Source: Chloroflexota bacterium
GTDB lineage: Bacteria > Chloroflexota > Dormibacteria > CF-121
NCBI GenBank assembly: GCA_005889395.1
Contig: VBFX01000116.1
Span: 1 to 18,492 of the forward strand
DNA: 18,492 nt
Direction: 5' to 3'
In this document: positions 6,043 through 13,662 of the stretch, one piece after another
How positions within the stretch are numbered: position 1 is the first letter of the stretch
Layout: every line of letters starts with the position of its first letter
Notes under the pieces: model-generated
Databases searched by the model: none
Told to the model about the DNA's origin: nothing
Seen by the model: only the letters and a program-made list of their open reading frames with translations
Made by a program: the position numbers and the translations under genes

Positions 6043-6468
6043 GCCAGGACGCGCCCGCAGGCGCGGTGGCGGAGCGGCCTTGATCGCGATTGGCCGCGGA
6101 AACGCGACCGAATCGCGGTCCCGAGCGGTTGTCATTCACCTGTTACGGAGCTTCTCAGAGGATTAGCTGAGCCTCGATGACAATCGAACTCCCCAGTGAT
6201 ACACAGGAGAGTGGGGAGGTGGCCGCTCCCGCCCATAATGGGTGTGGTTCCTCAGGCAACTGCAGGTCTGGGTATGACAGCACCTCAAGGGGGCTGAGAG
6301 GCGGGTCGCCTCCTCGTAGCATGATCCGCGACCGTTGGCAGCGTCTGATGAGCGGATCAAGGCAAGTGCAATTCAGATCAGCCCTTGGTGCCATTCCATC
6401 GCTCATTCGACCTAGATCCCCTGGCCTCTCCTGCATCAAATTGCAAGCCAGCAAACTCGAATGAGGTG
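6043..6468. other. intergenic region, no gene recognised
   Basis: No frame on either strand shows a ribosome site plus family-like protein. A minus-strand frame spanning 6155-6589 runs straight through the tRNA and is not coding. A short inverted repeat, CGCGATT at 6085-6091 and AATCGCG at 6111-6117, is present. No SRP RNA, RNase P or riboswitch consensus was found. Confidence 0.5.
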
Positions 6469-6561
6469 TGGCGGAGCGGGCGAGATTCGAACTCGCGAAC
6501 GGGGTACGCCCGTTACGGCATTTCCAGTGCCGCGCCCTCGACCAGACTAGGCGACCGCTCC
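6469..6561 (-). tRNA. tRNA-Ser (anticodon GGA)
   Basis: The minus strand from 6561 folds as a class II tRNA. The acceptor stem GGAGCGG pairs with CCGCTCC, followed by discriminator G and an encoded CCA ending at 6469. The D-arm carries GCCTAG...GGTCGA. The anticodon stem is CGGCA/TGCCG with loop CTGGAAA, giving anticodon GGA for UCC/UCU serine codons. The long variable arm pairs AACGGG with CCCGTT. The T-arm is GCGAG-TTCGAAT-CTCGC. The 93-base length including CCA and the long variable arm confirm serine. Its 5' end is only 14 bases past the GH15 stop codon on the same strand, so it may be processed from that transcript or use an internal promoter. Confidence 0.96.
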
Positions 6562-6575
6562 GCAGCGAGTCGATT

Positions 6576-8326
6576 CTATCGGCCGTCACTGCGGCCGGAA
6601 CGCCGGCCCTTGCCAGAAGGTCGGCCTTCGAGATTGAGCGCCGCGTTGATCACCGAAAGATGGGTTAGAGCCTGCGGGAAGTTACCCAGTAGCTCGTTCG
6701 TCTCCGGATCGAATTCCTCGGCGAAGAGCCCGAGATCGTTTGCGGACTCGGTGACGCGGCTGAAAAGGGCTTCCGCTTCTTCACGCCGCCCCATCTGAGC
6801 CAGGACGTTGACGAGCCATAGCGTGCAAATGATGAAAACACCCTCCGGTTCGTGGAACTCTGACTGGTCCGGGACGTACCGGTAGAGGAACCCCTTGTTG
6901 CTGAGCTTCTCCTGCAGAACCTTCACGGTCGAAACCACACGCGGATCGGTCGGCGGGAGCATCTCGTACATCGCAACCGCCAGGGCCGTCGCATCGAGGT
7001 CCTTGTGACCGAGCGCCTGCGTGAAGGCGCCGATCTCCGAGTCGTAGCCGAGCTCGAGCACCTCCCGCTTGATAATGTCGCGAGTGCGCCTGACAGCGGC
7101 GCGGCGGACCTTGCCCATGCGCAGCGCCGGATCGAGCCGCAGCGCGCGGTCGAGCCCAACCCAGAGCATCACCTGCGAGTAGAGGTAGCGGCGCGGCCGG
7201 CGCCGCGATTCCCAGATTCCGGAGTCTTCCATCTGCCAGTGCTCGAGGATGTAATCCACGACGCTGAGCAAAATCTCCCGTCGCGGCTTGGGCAGACGTT
7301 TCCTCGATTGCCATGCCGTGTAGGCGGTCTGGATGAGCTCGCCGTAAATGTCGAGCTGGAGTTGCTCGACGGCGGCGTTGCCGATTCGAACGGGCTTCGA
7401 TCCGCGGTAGCCTTCCAGCGCGTCGAGCACAAACTCGGGCACGCGGTCCTCGGCGTCGATCGTGTACATGACCTGAAAGCGTTCCGGGTGACGATCATGC
7501 GCGGCACGGACCCAACGCAAGAAGCCATCCACCTCGTCCTCCAACCCGAGCTGATGGAGCGCGTTCACCAGGTCGGCGGTGTCGCGGATCCAGGTGTAGC
7601 GGTAATCCCAGTTCAACGAGCCGCCCGGACTCTCGGGCAGTGACGTCGTCGGCGCCGCAACGAAGGCGCCGGTCGGCAGATACTGCATCAGCTTCAGTGC
7701 CAGCGCCGATCGGTGCAGCGGCTCGTCGAACCGGCCTCGATAGGTCGATGAGCGCAGCCAGCCGACCCAGTAGTCATCCGTCTGATGAAGGTAGGCATGG
7801 GCCGCCTCCATCGAGATCGGCTCCGGTCGCTTCCCGCCCCGCTCGGTGTAATGGAGCAGCACGACGGCGCGGTGACCTGGCATCACGCGTCCGGTGACGC
7901 TGGCGATCCCGTCTTCCAGGCGCAGCACCCCGCCGTCCGGATACTGGAGGAAGACGTCGCCGTCCGTGCCCTTGGCCACGAGCATGCCGGGCCGGATGAG
8001 TGATAGGGCCGGTACCTGACGGCCGTAATCGAAGCGGGGTTTGAACGTGAGTTGCCACGCTGCCGAGCCGGCGACCGCTTGCACCATACGGACCAAGCGG
8101 AGCGACGCCGGTACTGCCGGTAGTCCAGGGTGCCGCCGATCGGGCGTAGCTCGAGGTAGCCGCCTTTGTCCCAATCGAGCAGCCGGCCGAAGATCCATGG
8201 GCTGTCGAAGCGCGGCAGGCACATCCAGTCGATCGATCCTTGCTTGCTGAGCAGCGCTGCCGATCGCAGGTCGCCGAGCATGCCGTAGTCGGCGATCGGT
8301 GGATAGCGGACGTCGCGATCGCTCAT
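6576..8326 (-). pseudogene. glycoside hydrolase family 15 (glucoamylase/trehalase-like), internal deletion and frameshift
   Basis: GH15 enzymes are inverting alpha-glucosidic hydrolases (glucoamylases, trehalases). The N-terminal part from ATG 8326 has Tyr-Pro-Pro-Ile-Ala-Asp-Tyr and Gly-Ser-Ile-Asp-Trp-Met-Cys-Leu-Pro-Arg-Phe-Asp-Ser-Pro. The rest, in another frame, has Lys-Pro-Arg-Phe-Asp-Tyr-Gly-Arg, the hallmark Asn-Trp-Asp-Tyr-Arg-Tyr-x-Trp-x-Arg-Asp (7578-7610), Gly-Ile-Trp-Glu with the putative acid Glu at 7209-7211, and Glu-Gly-Val-Phe with the putative base Glu at 6843-6845. The frames meet near 8105-8115. There the segment normally present (Leu-Glu-Thr-Thr-Phe...Thr-Asp) is missing, an estimated 35-45 codons. 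GCCGGTA occurs twice at the junction (8107-8113, 8116-8122). As written, no intact enzyme can be made. A short ORF upstream of 8326 in the same frame starts at 8389. Confidence 0.88.
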
Positions 8327-8351
8327 GCCGGTATGTCCTGGAGTCGCCGGA

Positions 8352-8531
8352 TCAGACTGGAGGCGGCTCGCGGAACACCGCGCGGCCAACGCCGAAGCCG
8401 ATCAGGCCGAGTACCCCGATCACGACCAGCGGAAACCCCAGGTGGAGGCCAACCAGCGTCAGGCTGATCAAGATTCCAAGCAGGGTGACGCAGCCGCTGC
8501 AGCCCAGGCCGAAGTTCATCAGGCTTCGCAT
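8352..8531 (-). CDS. 59-aa small membrane protein, unknown function
   Basis: ATG 8531 opens 59 codons ending in TGA at 8352-8354. The peptide has a short polar start with Cys11 and Cys14 (Gly-Cys-Ser-Gly-Cys), then two hydrophobic segments at about 15-30 and 34-49 separated by His-Leu-Gly-Phe-Pro, and a basic/proline tail. It begins ten bases after the DNA glycosylase stop and ends 25 bases before the GH15 start. AAGG lies eight to nine bases ahead of ATG, overlapping the upstream stop, which suggests translational coupling. I recognise no family. The gene position and clean hydrophobic pattern support a real small protein. Confidence 0.62.
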   Translation of the reverse strand: MRSLMNFGLGCSGCVTLLGILISLTLVGLHLGFPLVVIGVLGLIGFGVGRAVFREPPPV

Positions 8532-8541
8532 CGCGACTACC

Positions 8542-9458
8542 TTACTTGGGCCGGCGTCGTAGCCCGCGGCGACCCTTGACCTCCGGCGGCTGGCCCCGGA
8601 GCCAAACGTTCAGCAGGACCAGCGCCCACATCCGGTACGGCCGCCACGCCTCGGCGCGCTGCAGAACCGCGGCCCGATTAGGACGCTCGCCTAGCGCATA
8701 CACAAGCTGGATCGCCCGGGGCGTGATGTCATCGTCGGTGACCGCGTCCACCAGCCCGGCGCCCCGCATCAAGATGCCCTGCGCAAAGAATTCACCGATG
8801 CCCGGCAGGGTTCGCAGCTGAGCCAGGGCGTCCACTTCGGGCAACGACGGAGCCGCGCGCGATCCAGCGTCCCGTCGAGGGCGGCCCGCGCGACCTGGTG
8901 CAGGCGCTCAATCTTCGCCGGCGCCACGCTCGGAAAACTCTCGATCCGAAGCAGCGCGTGGGGATCGGGAAAGGCGCGGACGGCGGTACCGTCCACCTCG
9001 ATCGTCGCGCCCGATAGTTCGGCCATCTGCTGCCGGATGCGGCGCGTTTGCAGGATCGAGATACGGTGACCGATGACGAAGGCGCAGGCGGCCTCATAAG
9101 GCGAGTGAAAGAGCACCGGTCGAAGATTTCCGTAGTCGGCCTGGAGCCGGCCGATAACGGGATCGCGACGTCCGACCTCGGCAAAACCCCGGCCATCGAC
9201 GTCGAGCGAGACGGTCGCCATGGCCTGCTGCCAGGCACGCTCAACATCGGTCGTACCGGTCACGTGAACGTCGCCGGTGATCGTCTTGCCGCGCTGGCGC
9301 ATCAGCACCGCCGCCGAGCCCCGCCAGCCTTCCACCGGAAAGGGCATCACGACGGCGTCGCCGAGGCGGGGCCAGCCGCCGAAGTGGCCCGCTTCGACCT
9401 CTATGTCGAACGGTCCCTGCGCAGCAACCTCGAAATGCGCGAGCGGCGCGATGGCCAT
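8542..9458 (-). pseudogene. DNA-3-methyladenine glycosylase (AlkA-like, HhH-GPD), frameshifted
   Basis: AlkA-type enzymes excise alkylated purines in base-excision repair. The 5' frame covers the N-terminal beta domain and first helices (Tyr-Glu-Ala-Ala-Cys-Ala-Phe-Val-Ile-Gly-His-Arg-Ile-Ser, then Gln-Met-Ala-Glu-Leu-Ser-Gly). The 3' frame carries the helix-hairpin-helix Leu-Pro-Gly-Ile-Gly-Glu-Phe-Phe-Ala-Gln and an Asp-Asp-Asp run at about the place of the catalytic Asp. Protein similarity passes from one frame to the other at 8842-8846. One base is missing relative to a continuous Arg-Leu-Pro-Glu-Val reading. ATG 9458 is the first standard start, but the preceding in-frame codons (9459-9512) already look coding, back to the sigma-factor TGA at 9513-9515. 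The gene is either broken or carries a sequencing indel. Confidence 0.8.
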
Positions 9459-9512
9459 TGGCGTGCCGTTTTCATCGTAGAGGACCGTCTGACGCGGAGG
9501 GAACTCGATCGA

Positions 9513-10784
9513 TCAGCCGAGGCGCCGCTGCAGCAGGGTCCGCTCGGCCGGATTGGCCGTCAGCTCGAGCGCTCGGGCGAGTGCCGCTCGACTCTCGGCG
9601 TCGCGGCCGAGATCCCTGAGTAGCTCAGCGCGGGTCGCGTGGAAAAGGTAATAGTCGTCCAGCAGGTCTTGCAGAGCGTCAACCTCAGCCAGGGCCGAAG
9701 CCGCCCCACCGATGTAGTGGCGCGCGATCGCGCGGTTGAGTTGGACGACCGGCGAGGGCATCAGCTCGAGAAGCACGTCGTAGAGCGCGACGATTTGGCG
9801 CCAGTCCGTCTCCTCCCATGAGCTCGCTTCCGCGTGGCAGGCGGCGATCGCCGCCTGCAGCTGGTATGGCCCGGACCGCCGCAGCGCGGCGGCGCGTTGC
9901 AGAACCACCAGCGCCGACGCGATCCGTTCCCGGTCCCAGCGGCCCCGGTCCTGGTCCTGGAGCAGGACCAGGTTGCCATCCTGGTCGAAACGGCTATCCG
10001 CGCGCGCCAGGTGCAGGCGCATCAGGGCAAGCAGGCCCAACGCTTCAGGCTCCTCCGGCATCAGCCGCACCATCAGCCCAGCCAGCCAGACGGCGTCCTC
10101 GGCGAGGTCTCGGCGCGATGCCCGCTCCCCTGCTGTCGCGAGGTAGCCCTCGTTGAACATCAAGTAGAGCACCGCGAGGACTTCCTCGAGACGCTCGCCC
10201 ATGTCCCGCTCGGCGGGTACGCGATACGGAATCTTCGCGTCGACGATCTTGCGCTTCGCCCGCACGATGCGCTGGGCGATGGTCGCCTCGCTCGTGATGA
10301 AGGCGCGCGCAATCTCGATTGTGGTCAAGCCGGCAACCGCCCGCAGCGTGAGCGCCACCTGTGCCTCGCGAGACAGCGCGGGATGGCAACAGGTAAAGAT
10401 CAGGCGAAGCCGGTCGTCACCCTCCGCCGTGTCATCCCTCATTGATGCTCCCTCGAGCCGTGCGACCTTCTCGCGAAAGCGCGCCTGGCGTCGGAACTGG
10501 TCCACGGCCTTCCGCCGCGCTGTGGTCAGGAGCCAGGCGCCGGGCTTGTCCGGGATACCATCTTTCGGCCAGTGCTCGACCGCCTCGAGCAGCGCCTCCT
10601 GGACGAGCTCCTCGGCCAGGTCGAAATCGCCCAGCGCCCGGACCAACGCCGCGGTCAACCGGCCGGTTTCCTCGCGGAAGACGGCGGTCAGCGCGGCGTC
10701 GGTCGCGGACTGGTGCTCTGTTATCGCGGCGGCTCGCCCCGATCGACCACCGGACGGACCTCGACCAGCCCACCTGTCGGCCAC
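9513..10784 (-). CDS. ECF-type RNA polymerase sigma factor, ECF42-like with C-terminal TPR-like extension
   Basis: The protein has about 400 residues after the sigma start, roughly twice a minimal ECF sigma. Sigma region 2 includes Asp-Leu-Ala-Glu-Glu-Leu-Val-Gln-Glu-Ala and Lys-Pro-Gly-Ala-Trp-Leu-Leu-Thr-Thr-Ala-Arg. Region 4 includes Phe-Thr-Cys-Cys-His-Pro and the helix-turn-helix ending Ala-Gln-Arg-Ile-Val-Arg-Ala-Lys. A long helical C-terminal extension follows (Tyr-Leu-Met-Phe-Asn-Glu-Gly-Tyr, then repeat-like helices). ECF42 factors have this extension and characteristically neighbour DGPF/YciI genes, as here, with no anti-sigma gene. The only standard in-frame start near the N-terminus is GTG 10784, inside the YciI gene and poorly served by a ribosome site. 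Homology begins at about Thr-Glu-His-Gln, where the DNA reads ATAACAGAG at 10716-10724 instead of an ATG. Confidence 0.88.
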   Translation of the reverse strand: MADRWAGRGPSGGRSGRAAAITEHQSATDAALTAVFREETGRLTAALVRALGDFDLAEELVQEALLEAVEHWPKDGIPDKPGAWLLTTARRKAVDQFRRQARFREKVARLEGASMRDDTAEGDDRLRLIFTCCHPALSREAQVALTLRAVAGLTTIEIARAFITSEATIAQRIVRAKRKIVDAKIPYRVPAERDMGERLEEVLAVLYLMFNEGYLATAGERASRRDLAEDAVWLAGLMVRLMPEEPEALGLLALMRLHLARADSRFDQDGNLVLLQDQDRGRWDRERIASALVVLQRAAALRRSGPYQLQAAIAACHAEASSWEETDWRQIVALYDVLLELMPSPVVQLNRAIARHYIGGAASALAEVDALQDLLDDYYLFHATRAELLRDLGRDAESRAALARALELTANPAERTLLQRRLG

Positions 10785-11080
10785 CCCTTCGCCATCTCGA
10801 TGGCCTCATCCAGGTCGGCCACTGTGACCTCGGCATAGCCGCCAATCGACTCCTTTCCCTCGATAAAGGGACCGTCGGTCACCACCGGCTTGCCGTTGTT
10901 GAACTTGACGGTGGTCGCGGTGCGCTCCGGCTGGAGCTCGTGGCCGCCCGTGATCTTGCTCCCGTATTTTTCGAACCACTGGTTGATCGGGGCATAGGCC
11001 GCCTGCCTCTGGGCCTCCGGCATCGATTCCCACTGCTTCGCCCGCTCTTTCGTCTCGCCGAACAGCAATACGTATTTCAT
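10721..11080 (-). CDS. YciI/DGPF-domain protein (YCII-related)
   Basis: From ATG 11080 the protein is 119 aa, normal for the family. It opens Met-Lys-Tyr-Val-Leu-Leu-Phe and contains the signature Thr-Asp-Gly-Pro-Phe near residue 69, followed by Glu-Ser-Ile-Gly-Gly-Tyr and a Val-Glu-Val-Arg-Pro-Val end. AAGGAGG lies about ten bases upstream (complement of 11090-11096). A longer frame to 11140 has no support. These small ferredoxin-fold proteins are regularly encoded next to ECF42 sigma factors and are suspected to take part in their signalling, but the mechanism is not established. The stop codon TAA at 10721-10723 overlaps the place where the sigma gene should start. Confidence 0.9.
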   Translation of the reverse strand: MKYVLLFGETKERAKQWESMPEAQRQAAYAPINQWFEKYGSKITGGHELQPERTATTVKFNNGKPVVTDGPFIEGKESIGGYAEVTVADLDEAIEMAKGWPTGGLVEVRPVVDRGEPPR

Positions 11081-11135
11081 CGCGTGCGTTCCTCCTTGAT
11101 GGTCCGCGGCGCTCGCCGCTTTGTACAGTACGACG

Positions 11136-11166
11136 AACAAGCAGGACCCGGAATCGACAGCTTGTT
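11136..11166. promoter_or_regulatory. inverted repeat in a divergent promoter region
   Basis: AACAAGC at 11136-11142 and GCTTGTT at 11160-11166 are perfect reverse complements with 17 bases between. They lie in the 99-base gap between the divergent YciI/sigma operon and the permease gene. The site could be a shared operator or a transcript hairpin; no matching regulator gene is adjacent. Confidence 0.35.
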
Positions 11167-11179
11167 ACGCTGTTAGGCG

Positions 11180-12544
11180 GTGGGAGAGTCCGCTCGCTAC
11201 GGGGATCGGGTCTTGATCCCCGAGCCGTATTCCATCGAGCACATTCCCTTTGCCGAGCGGCACGGCCACAGCCGCCAGTTGCTCTGGCTCTGGCTGGCCG
11301 CCAACCTAACGATCGCCGATTACGCGATCGGCTTCGTCCCGGTGGCGCTGGGCCTTTCGGTAGGCCCGGCGATCCTGGCCCTCGCGCTGGGCAACATCCT
11401 CGGCGGGCTCGTCCTCGCCTGGTCCGCGGCGATGGGACCAGCCGCCGGCTACCCGCAAATGTTCATCGGCCGGCGGGCGTTCGGCCGCGTCGGTGGCTAT
11501 ATCCCCGCCGGCCTGAACTGGTTGAGCACGGCCGGATGGTTCACGGTCAACACGATCCTCGGAGCCTTCGCCATCCAGTTGCTGCTGCCCGGCCTCCCCT
11601 TCTGGGTATCGGCGGCGATTCTCGTCGTCGTGCAGACCCTGCTCGTGATCTACGGCCACAACGTGATCCAGGAATTCGAGCGCTACATGGTGCTGATCCT
11701 CGGCGTCCTGTTCGCGATCGCGACCGTGATCGCGCTCTCCCATGGCTCGACGATCGCCGCCTGGCATCCGAAGCCGTTTGCCGGCACGCTGACGCTGTTC
11801 GCCATCGTGCTCGCCGTCTCGTTCTCGTACATCATGAGCTGGTCGCCCTACGCGTCCGACTATTCGCGCTACCTGCCGGAGATCACCTCGCGCTCGTACA
11901 TCGCCATCTACGTCTTCATCGGCGCCGTCCTCGCCTCGTTTCTGACCGAGGTGGTCGGGCTGCTCGTCGCGATCGTGGCCCCCGCGGGCGCCACGCCAAT
12001 CGCGGCGCTGAAAACCGTCATGGGCGGTTTTGGCGCCTTCGCGGTGGTGGCCGTCATCCTGGGCGCGACCACGGCGAACGTCCTCAACCTCTACTCCAAC
12101 ACCATGTCGGCGAAAGTGCTCGACATCCGCCTGCAGCGCTGGCAGCTGGCGATCATCGGCGGCGCGCTCGGCTTCCTCCTCGCCTTGCTCGGCTATCGGA
12201 ACTTCACCCAGAACTACGAGAACTTCCTGATCGTTCTCGATTACTGGATCATGCCCTGGCTCGCCATCGTGCTTCTCGACTTCTACGTCTTCGGCCATCG
12301 CGAGCCGATGGGGTTCAGCCAGGCCGTTCCGGTCAACTGGAACGGTCTCATCGCCTGGGCGATCGGGCTGGCAGTGTCGCTGCTCTTCATCTCGGAGCAG
12401 TTCCAGGTGTTCGGACTGAAAGCCCACGGACCATTTGCCACCTGGTTTGGTGACGCGGACTTTGGTTATTTCATCGGCTTCATCGTGGCCGGCGTGATCT
12501 ACCTTCTGCTGAACCGCGGCGCGGCCCGCAGCGCGAAGCAATAG
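11180..12544 (+). CDS. NCS1-family permease (purine/cytosine/allantoin-type transporter)
   Basis: The protein is 454 aa with about twelve transmembrane helices, the normal size of nucleobase:cation symporter-1 proteins. The N-terminal cytosolic stretch has the family-like Ile-Glu-His-Ile-Pro-Phe-Ala-Glu-Arg-His-Gly-His, followed by Trp-Leu-Ala-Ala-Asn-Leu. Also present are Gly-Arg-Arg-Ala-Phe-Gly-Arg-Val-Gly-Gly after helix 3 and Trp-Ser-Pro-Tyr-Ala-Ser-Asp-Tyr-Ser-Arg-Tyr-Leu-Pro in the middle. NCS1 members import nucleobases, hydantoins, allantoin or related compounds with H+ or Na+; the substrate cannot be assigned here. GTG 11180 is the annotated start without a clear ribosome site; TTG 11213 is an alternative. 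The SRPBCC gene follows after 14 bases, so the two probably form an operon. Confidence 0.9.
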   Translation: MGESARYGDRVLIPEPYSIEHIPFAERHGHSRQLLWLWLAANLTIADYAIGFVPVALGLSVGPAILALALGNILGGLVLAWSAAMGPAAGYPQMFIGRRAFGRVGGYIPAGLNWLSTAGWFTVNTILGAFAIQLLLPGLPFWVSAAILVVVQTLLVIYGHNVIQEFERYMVLILGVLFAIATVIALSHGSTIAAWHPKPFAGTLTLFAIVLAVSFSYIMSWSPYASDYSRYLPEITSRSYIAIYVFIGAVLASFLTEVVGLLVAIVAPAGATPIAALKTVMGGFGAFAVVAVILGATTANVLNLYSNTMSAKVLDIRLQRWQLAIIGGALGFLLALLGYRNFTQNYENFLIVLDYWIMPWLAIVLLDFYVFGHREPMGFSQAVPVNWNGLIAWAIGLAVSLLFISEQFQVFGLKAHGPFATWFGDADFGYFIGFIVAGVIYLLLNRGAARSAKQ

Positions 12545-12558
12545 AGGGAGGCGAGGAC

Positions 12559-12990
12559 TTGGCAACCAACGAACGCTCGGTCGAGACGACGGCGAGTCCC
12601 CAGGCGGCCTGGAAGATCTGGTCGGATACGAGCACGTGGCCCGAGTGGAATCCGGACGTCCAGTCGATGACGCTCACGGGCCCGTTTGCGGCGGGCACCA
12701 CGGGGACGATGAAGACGAAACAGGGCACGCGGGCCGTTCAGCTGACCGAGGTCGTACCCGGGAAGTCGTTCCGCCTGGAGACCACGGTGATTCCCCTGAC
12801 CCGCTTTGCCTTCGAGTGCAAGGTCTTACCCGGCTCCACGGGCAAGACCACCCTCAGCCAGGCGATCGTCGTTGGCGGCCCGCTCGGCGGCCTGGTCGGC
12901 GGGATGATGGGCAAACAGATCGCGGACACATTTCCTGCCCTGCTCCAGGGCCTCGCCCGCAGGGCCGAGAAGAGCGAAGGCCGAGGCTAG
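12559..12990 (+). CDS. SRPBCC (START-like) domain protein
   Basis: This 143-aa protein has the helix-grip layout of the polyketide cyclase/SRPBCC group. A beta strand ends in Glu-Thr-Thr-Ala-Ser-Pro, an amphipathic helix holds Ala-Ala-Trp-Lys-Ile-Trp-Ser-Asp, then Trp-Pro-Glu-Trp-Asn-Pro-Asp-Val, beta strands and a long C-terminal helix. Members bind hydrophobic ligands in a central cavity; function here is unknown. The start is TTG at 12559 with GGGAGG eight bases or so upstream (12546-12551). It lies 14 bases after the permease stop, which suggests cotranscription. Its TAG at 12988-12990 interlocks with the stop of the opposite gene through the palindrome CTAG. Confidence 0.82.
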   Translation: MATNERSVETTASPQAAWKIWSDTSTWPEWNPDVQSMTLTGPFAAGTTGTMKTKQGTRAVQLTEVVPGKSFRLETTVIPLTRFAFECKVLPGSTGKTTLSQAIVVGGPLGGLVGGMMGKQIADTFPALLQGLARRAEKSEGRG

Positions 12991-13625
12991 GGGTCACCGA
13001 CGGGCCGCTCCGGCACCGCCGGCCGGAAGAAGGTGCGGACCGGTTCTGGAAACCGCTGCAGGATATCGTCCGGGACCTCGAAGCTGATTTCGGCCGCGTA
13101 CTTGGTATCGATAAAGCGATCGATTGCGACCTGGATCAGCCGCCCCGCGGCATCGATGGGCATATCGACAGCGGCGAACGCGGCGCTCCGCTTCGTCAGG
13201 AACTGGTCGAGCTCCGCGGTCAACTTTCCGGCGAGCCGCCGTAACTCGACGGTTGCCGGCGCGGCATCCGCGCCATCGCGAAACGCGCGGAGTTGTTGGC
13301 CCTTCAGCACCCAGAGACGGGCGGTATATGAGGCGATCGCGGCGCCGAGCTCGCGCTGCATCGCGCGGATGCGTTCGAGACGTGCCAGCCCAACCTGACG
13401 CGCCCAGCGACTGCGAGCGTCGGAGGTTCCCAGGGCGCACGCCCCGTACCAGCGGTGACGCTGCGTCATCGGCCGCGTCTCCAGGTGACGGCAAGTCAGG
13501 ACCGGCTCAAGCGGTTGGTAGAGCGTGTCGAGCGGAATGAATTGGCGGGCCTGGAACGCGGGGCAATCATCGAAGTATTCTGAAAACGGTTTCGGATACG
13601 GACACTGGTCATCGGGGCGGCGCAT
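12987..13625 (-). CDS. hypothetical protein with conserved-looking Cys motif
   Basis: The 212-aa protein has no signal peptide or membrane helix. The N-terminal part holds Cys8 (in Cys-Pro-Tyr-Pro), Cys21 (Cys-Pro-Ala-Phe), Cys45-x-His47 (Thr-Cys-Arg-His-Leu) and Cys63 (Gly-Ala-Cys-Ala-Leu-Gly). This could bind zinc or an iron-sulfur cluster. From about 65 the chain becomes strongly helical and charged (Arg/Ala/Glu-rich, possible coiled coil), ending in a proline-rich tail. No family is recognised with certainty. ATG 13625 follows TACACT at a distance that would give an almost leaderless transcript. The next gene runs divergently from 13663, only 37 bases away, so the two may share a control region. 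Confidence 0.72.
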   Translation of the reverse strand: MRRPDDQCPYPKPFSEYFDDCPAFQARQFIPLDTLYQPLEPVLTCRHLETRPMTQRHRWYGACALGTSDARSRWARQVGLARLERIRAMQRELGAAIASYTARLWVLKGQQLRAFRDGADAAPATVELRRLAGKLTAELDQFLTKRSAAFAAVDMPIDAAGRLIQVAIDRFIDTKYAAEISFEVPDDILQRFPEPVRTFFRPAVPERPVGDP

Positions 13626-13662
13626 TGCGGGCTAAGTGTAAGCGCCCCGTCGCATCATATAA

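Noticed and set aside
6280..6345. CTGAGA at 6294-6299 as a thiamine (TPP) riboswitch
   Set aside because: The second conserved half (ACCTGAT...GGTAAT) is absent, and no thiamine gene follows on the plus strand.
6155..6589. 144-codon minus-strand frame
   Set aside because: It runs through the whole tRNA-Ser gene, so it cannot be a real protein.
11306..12565. 419-codon open frame on the minus strand opposite the permease
   Set aside because: It is the antisense of a highly conserved NCS1 permease; its product is almost only Asp, Arg, Gly, Glu, Ala and His, typical of a high-GC shadow frame, and it has no family motif.
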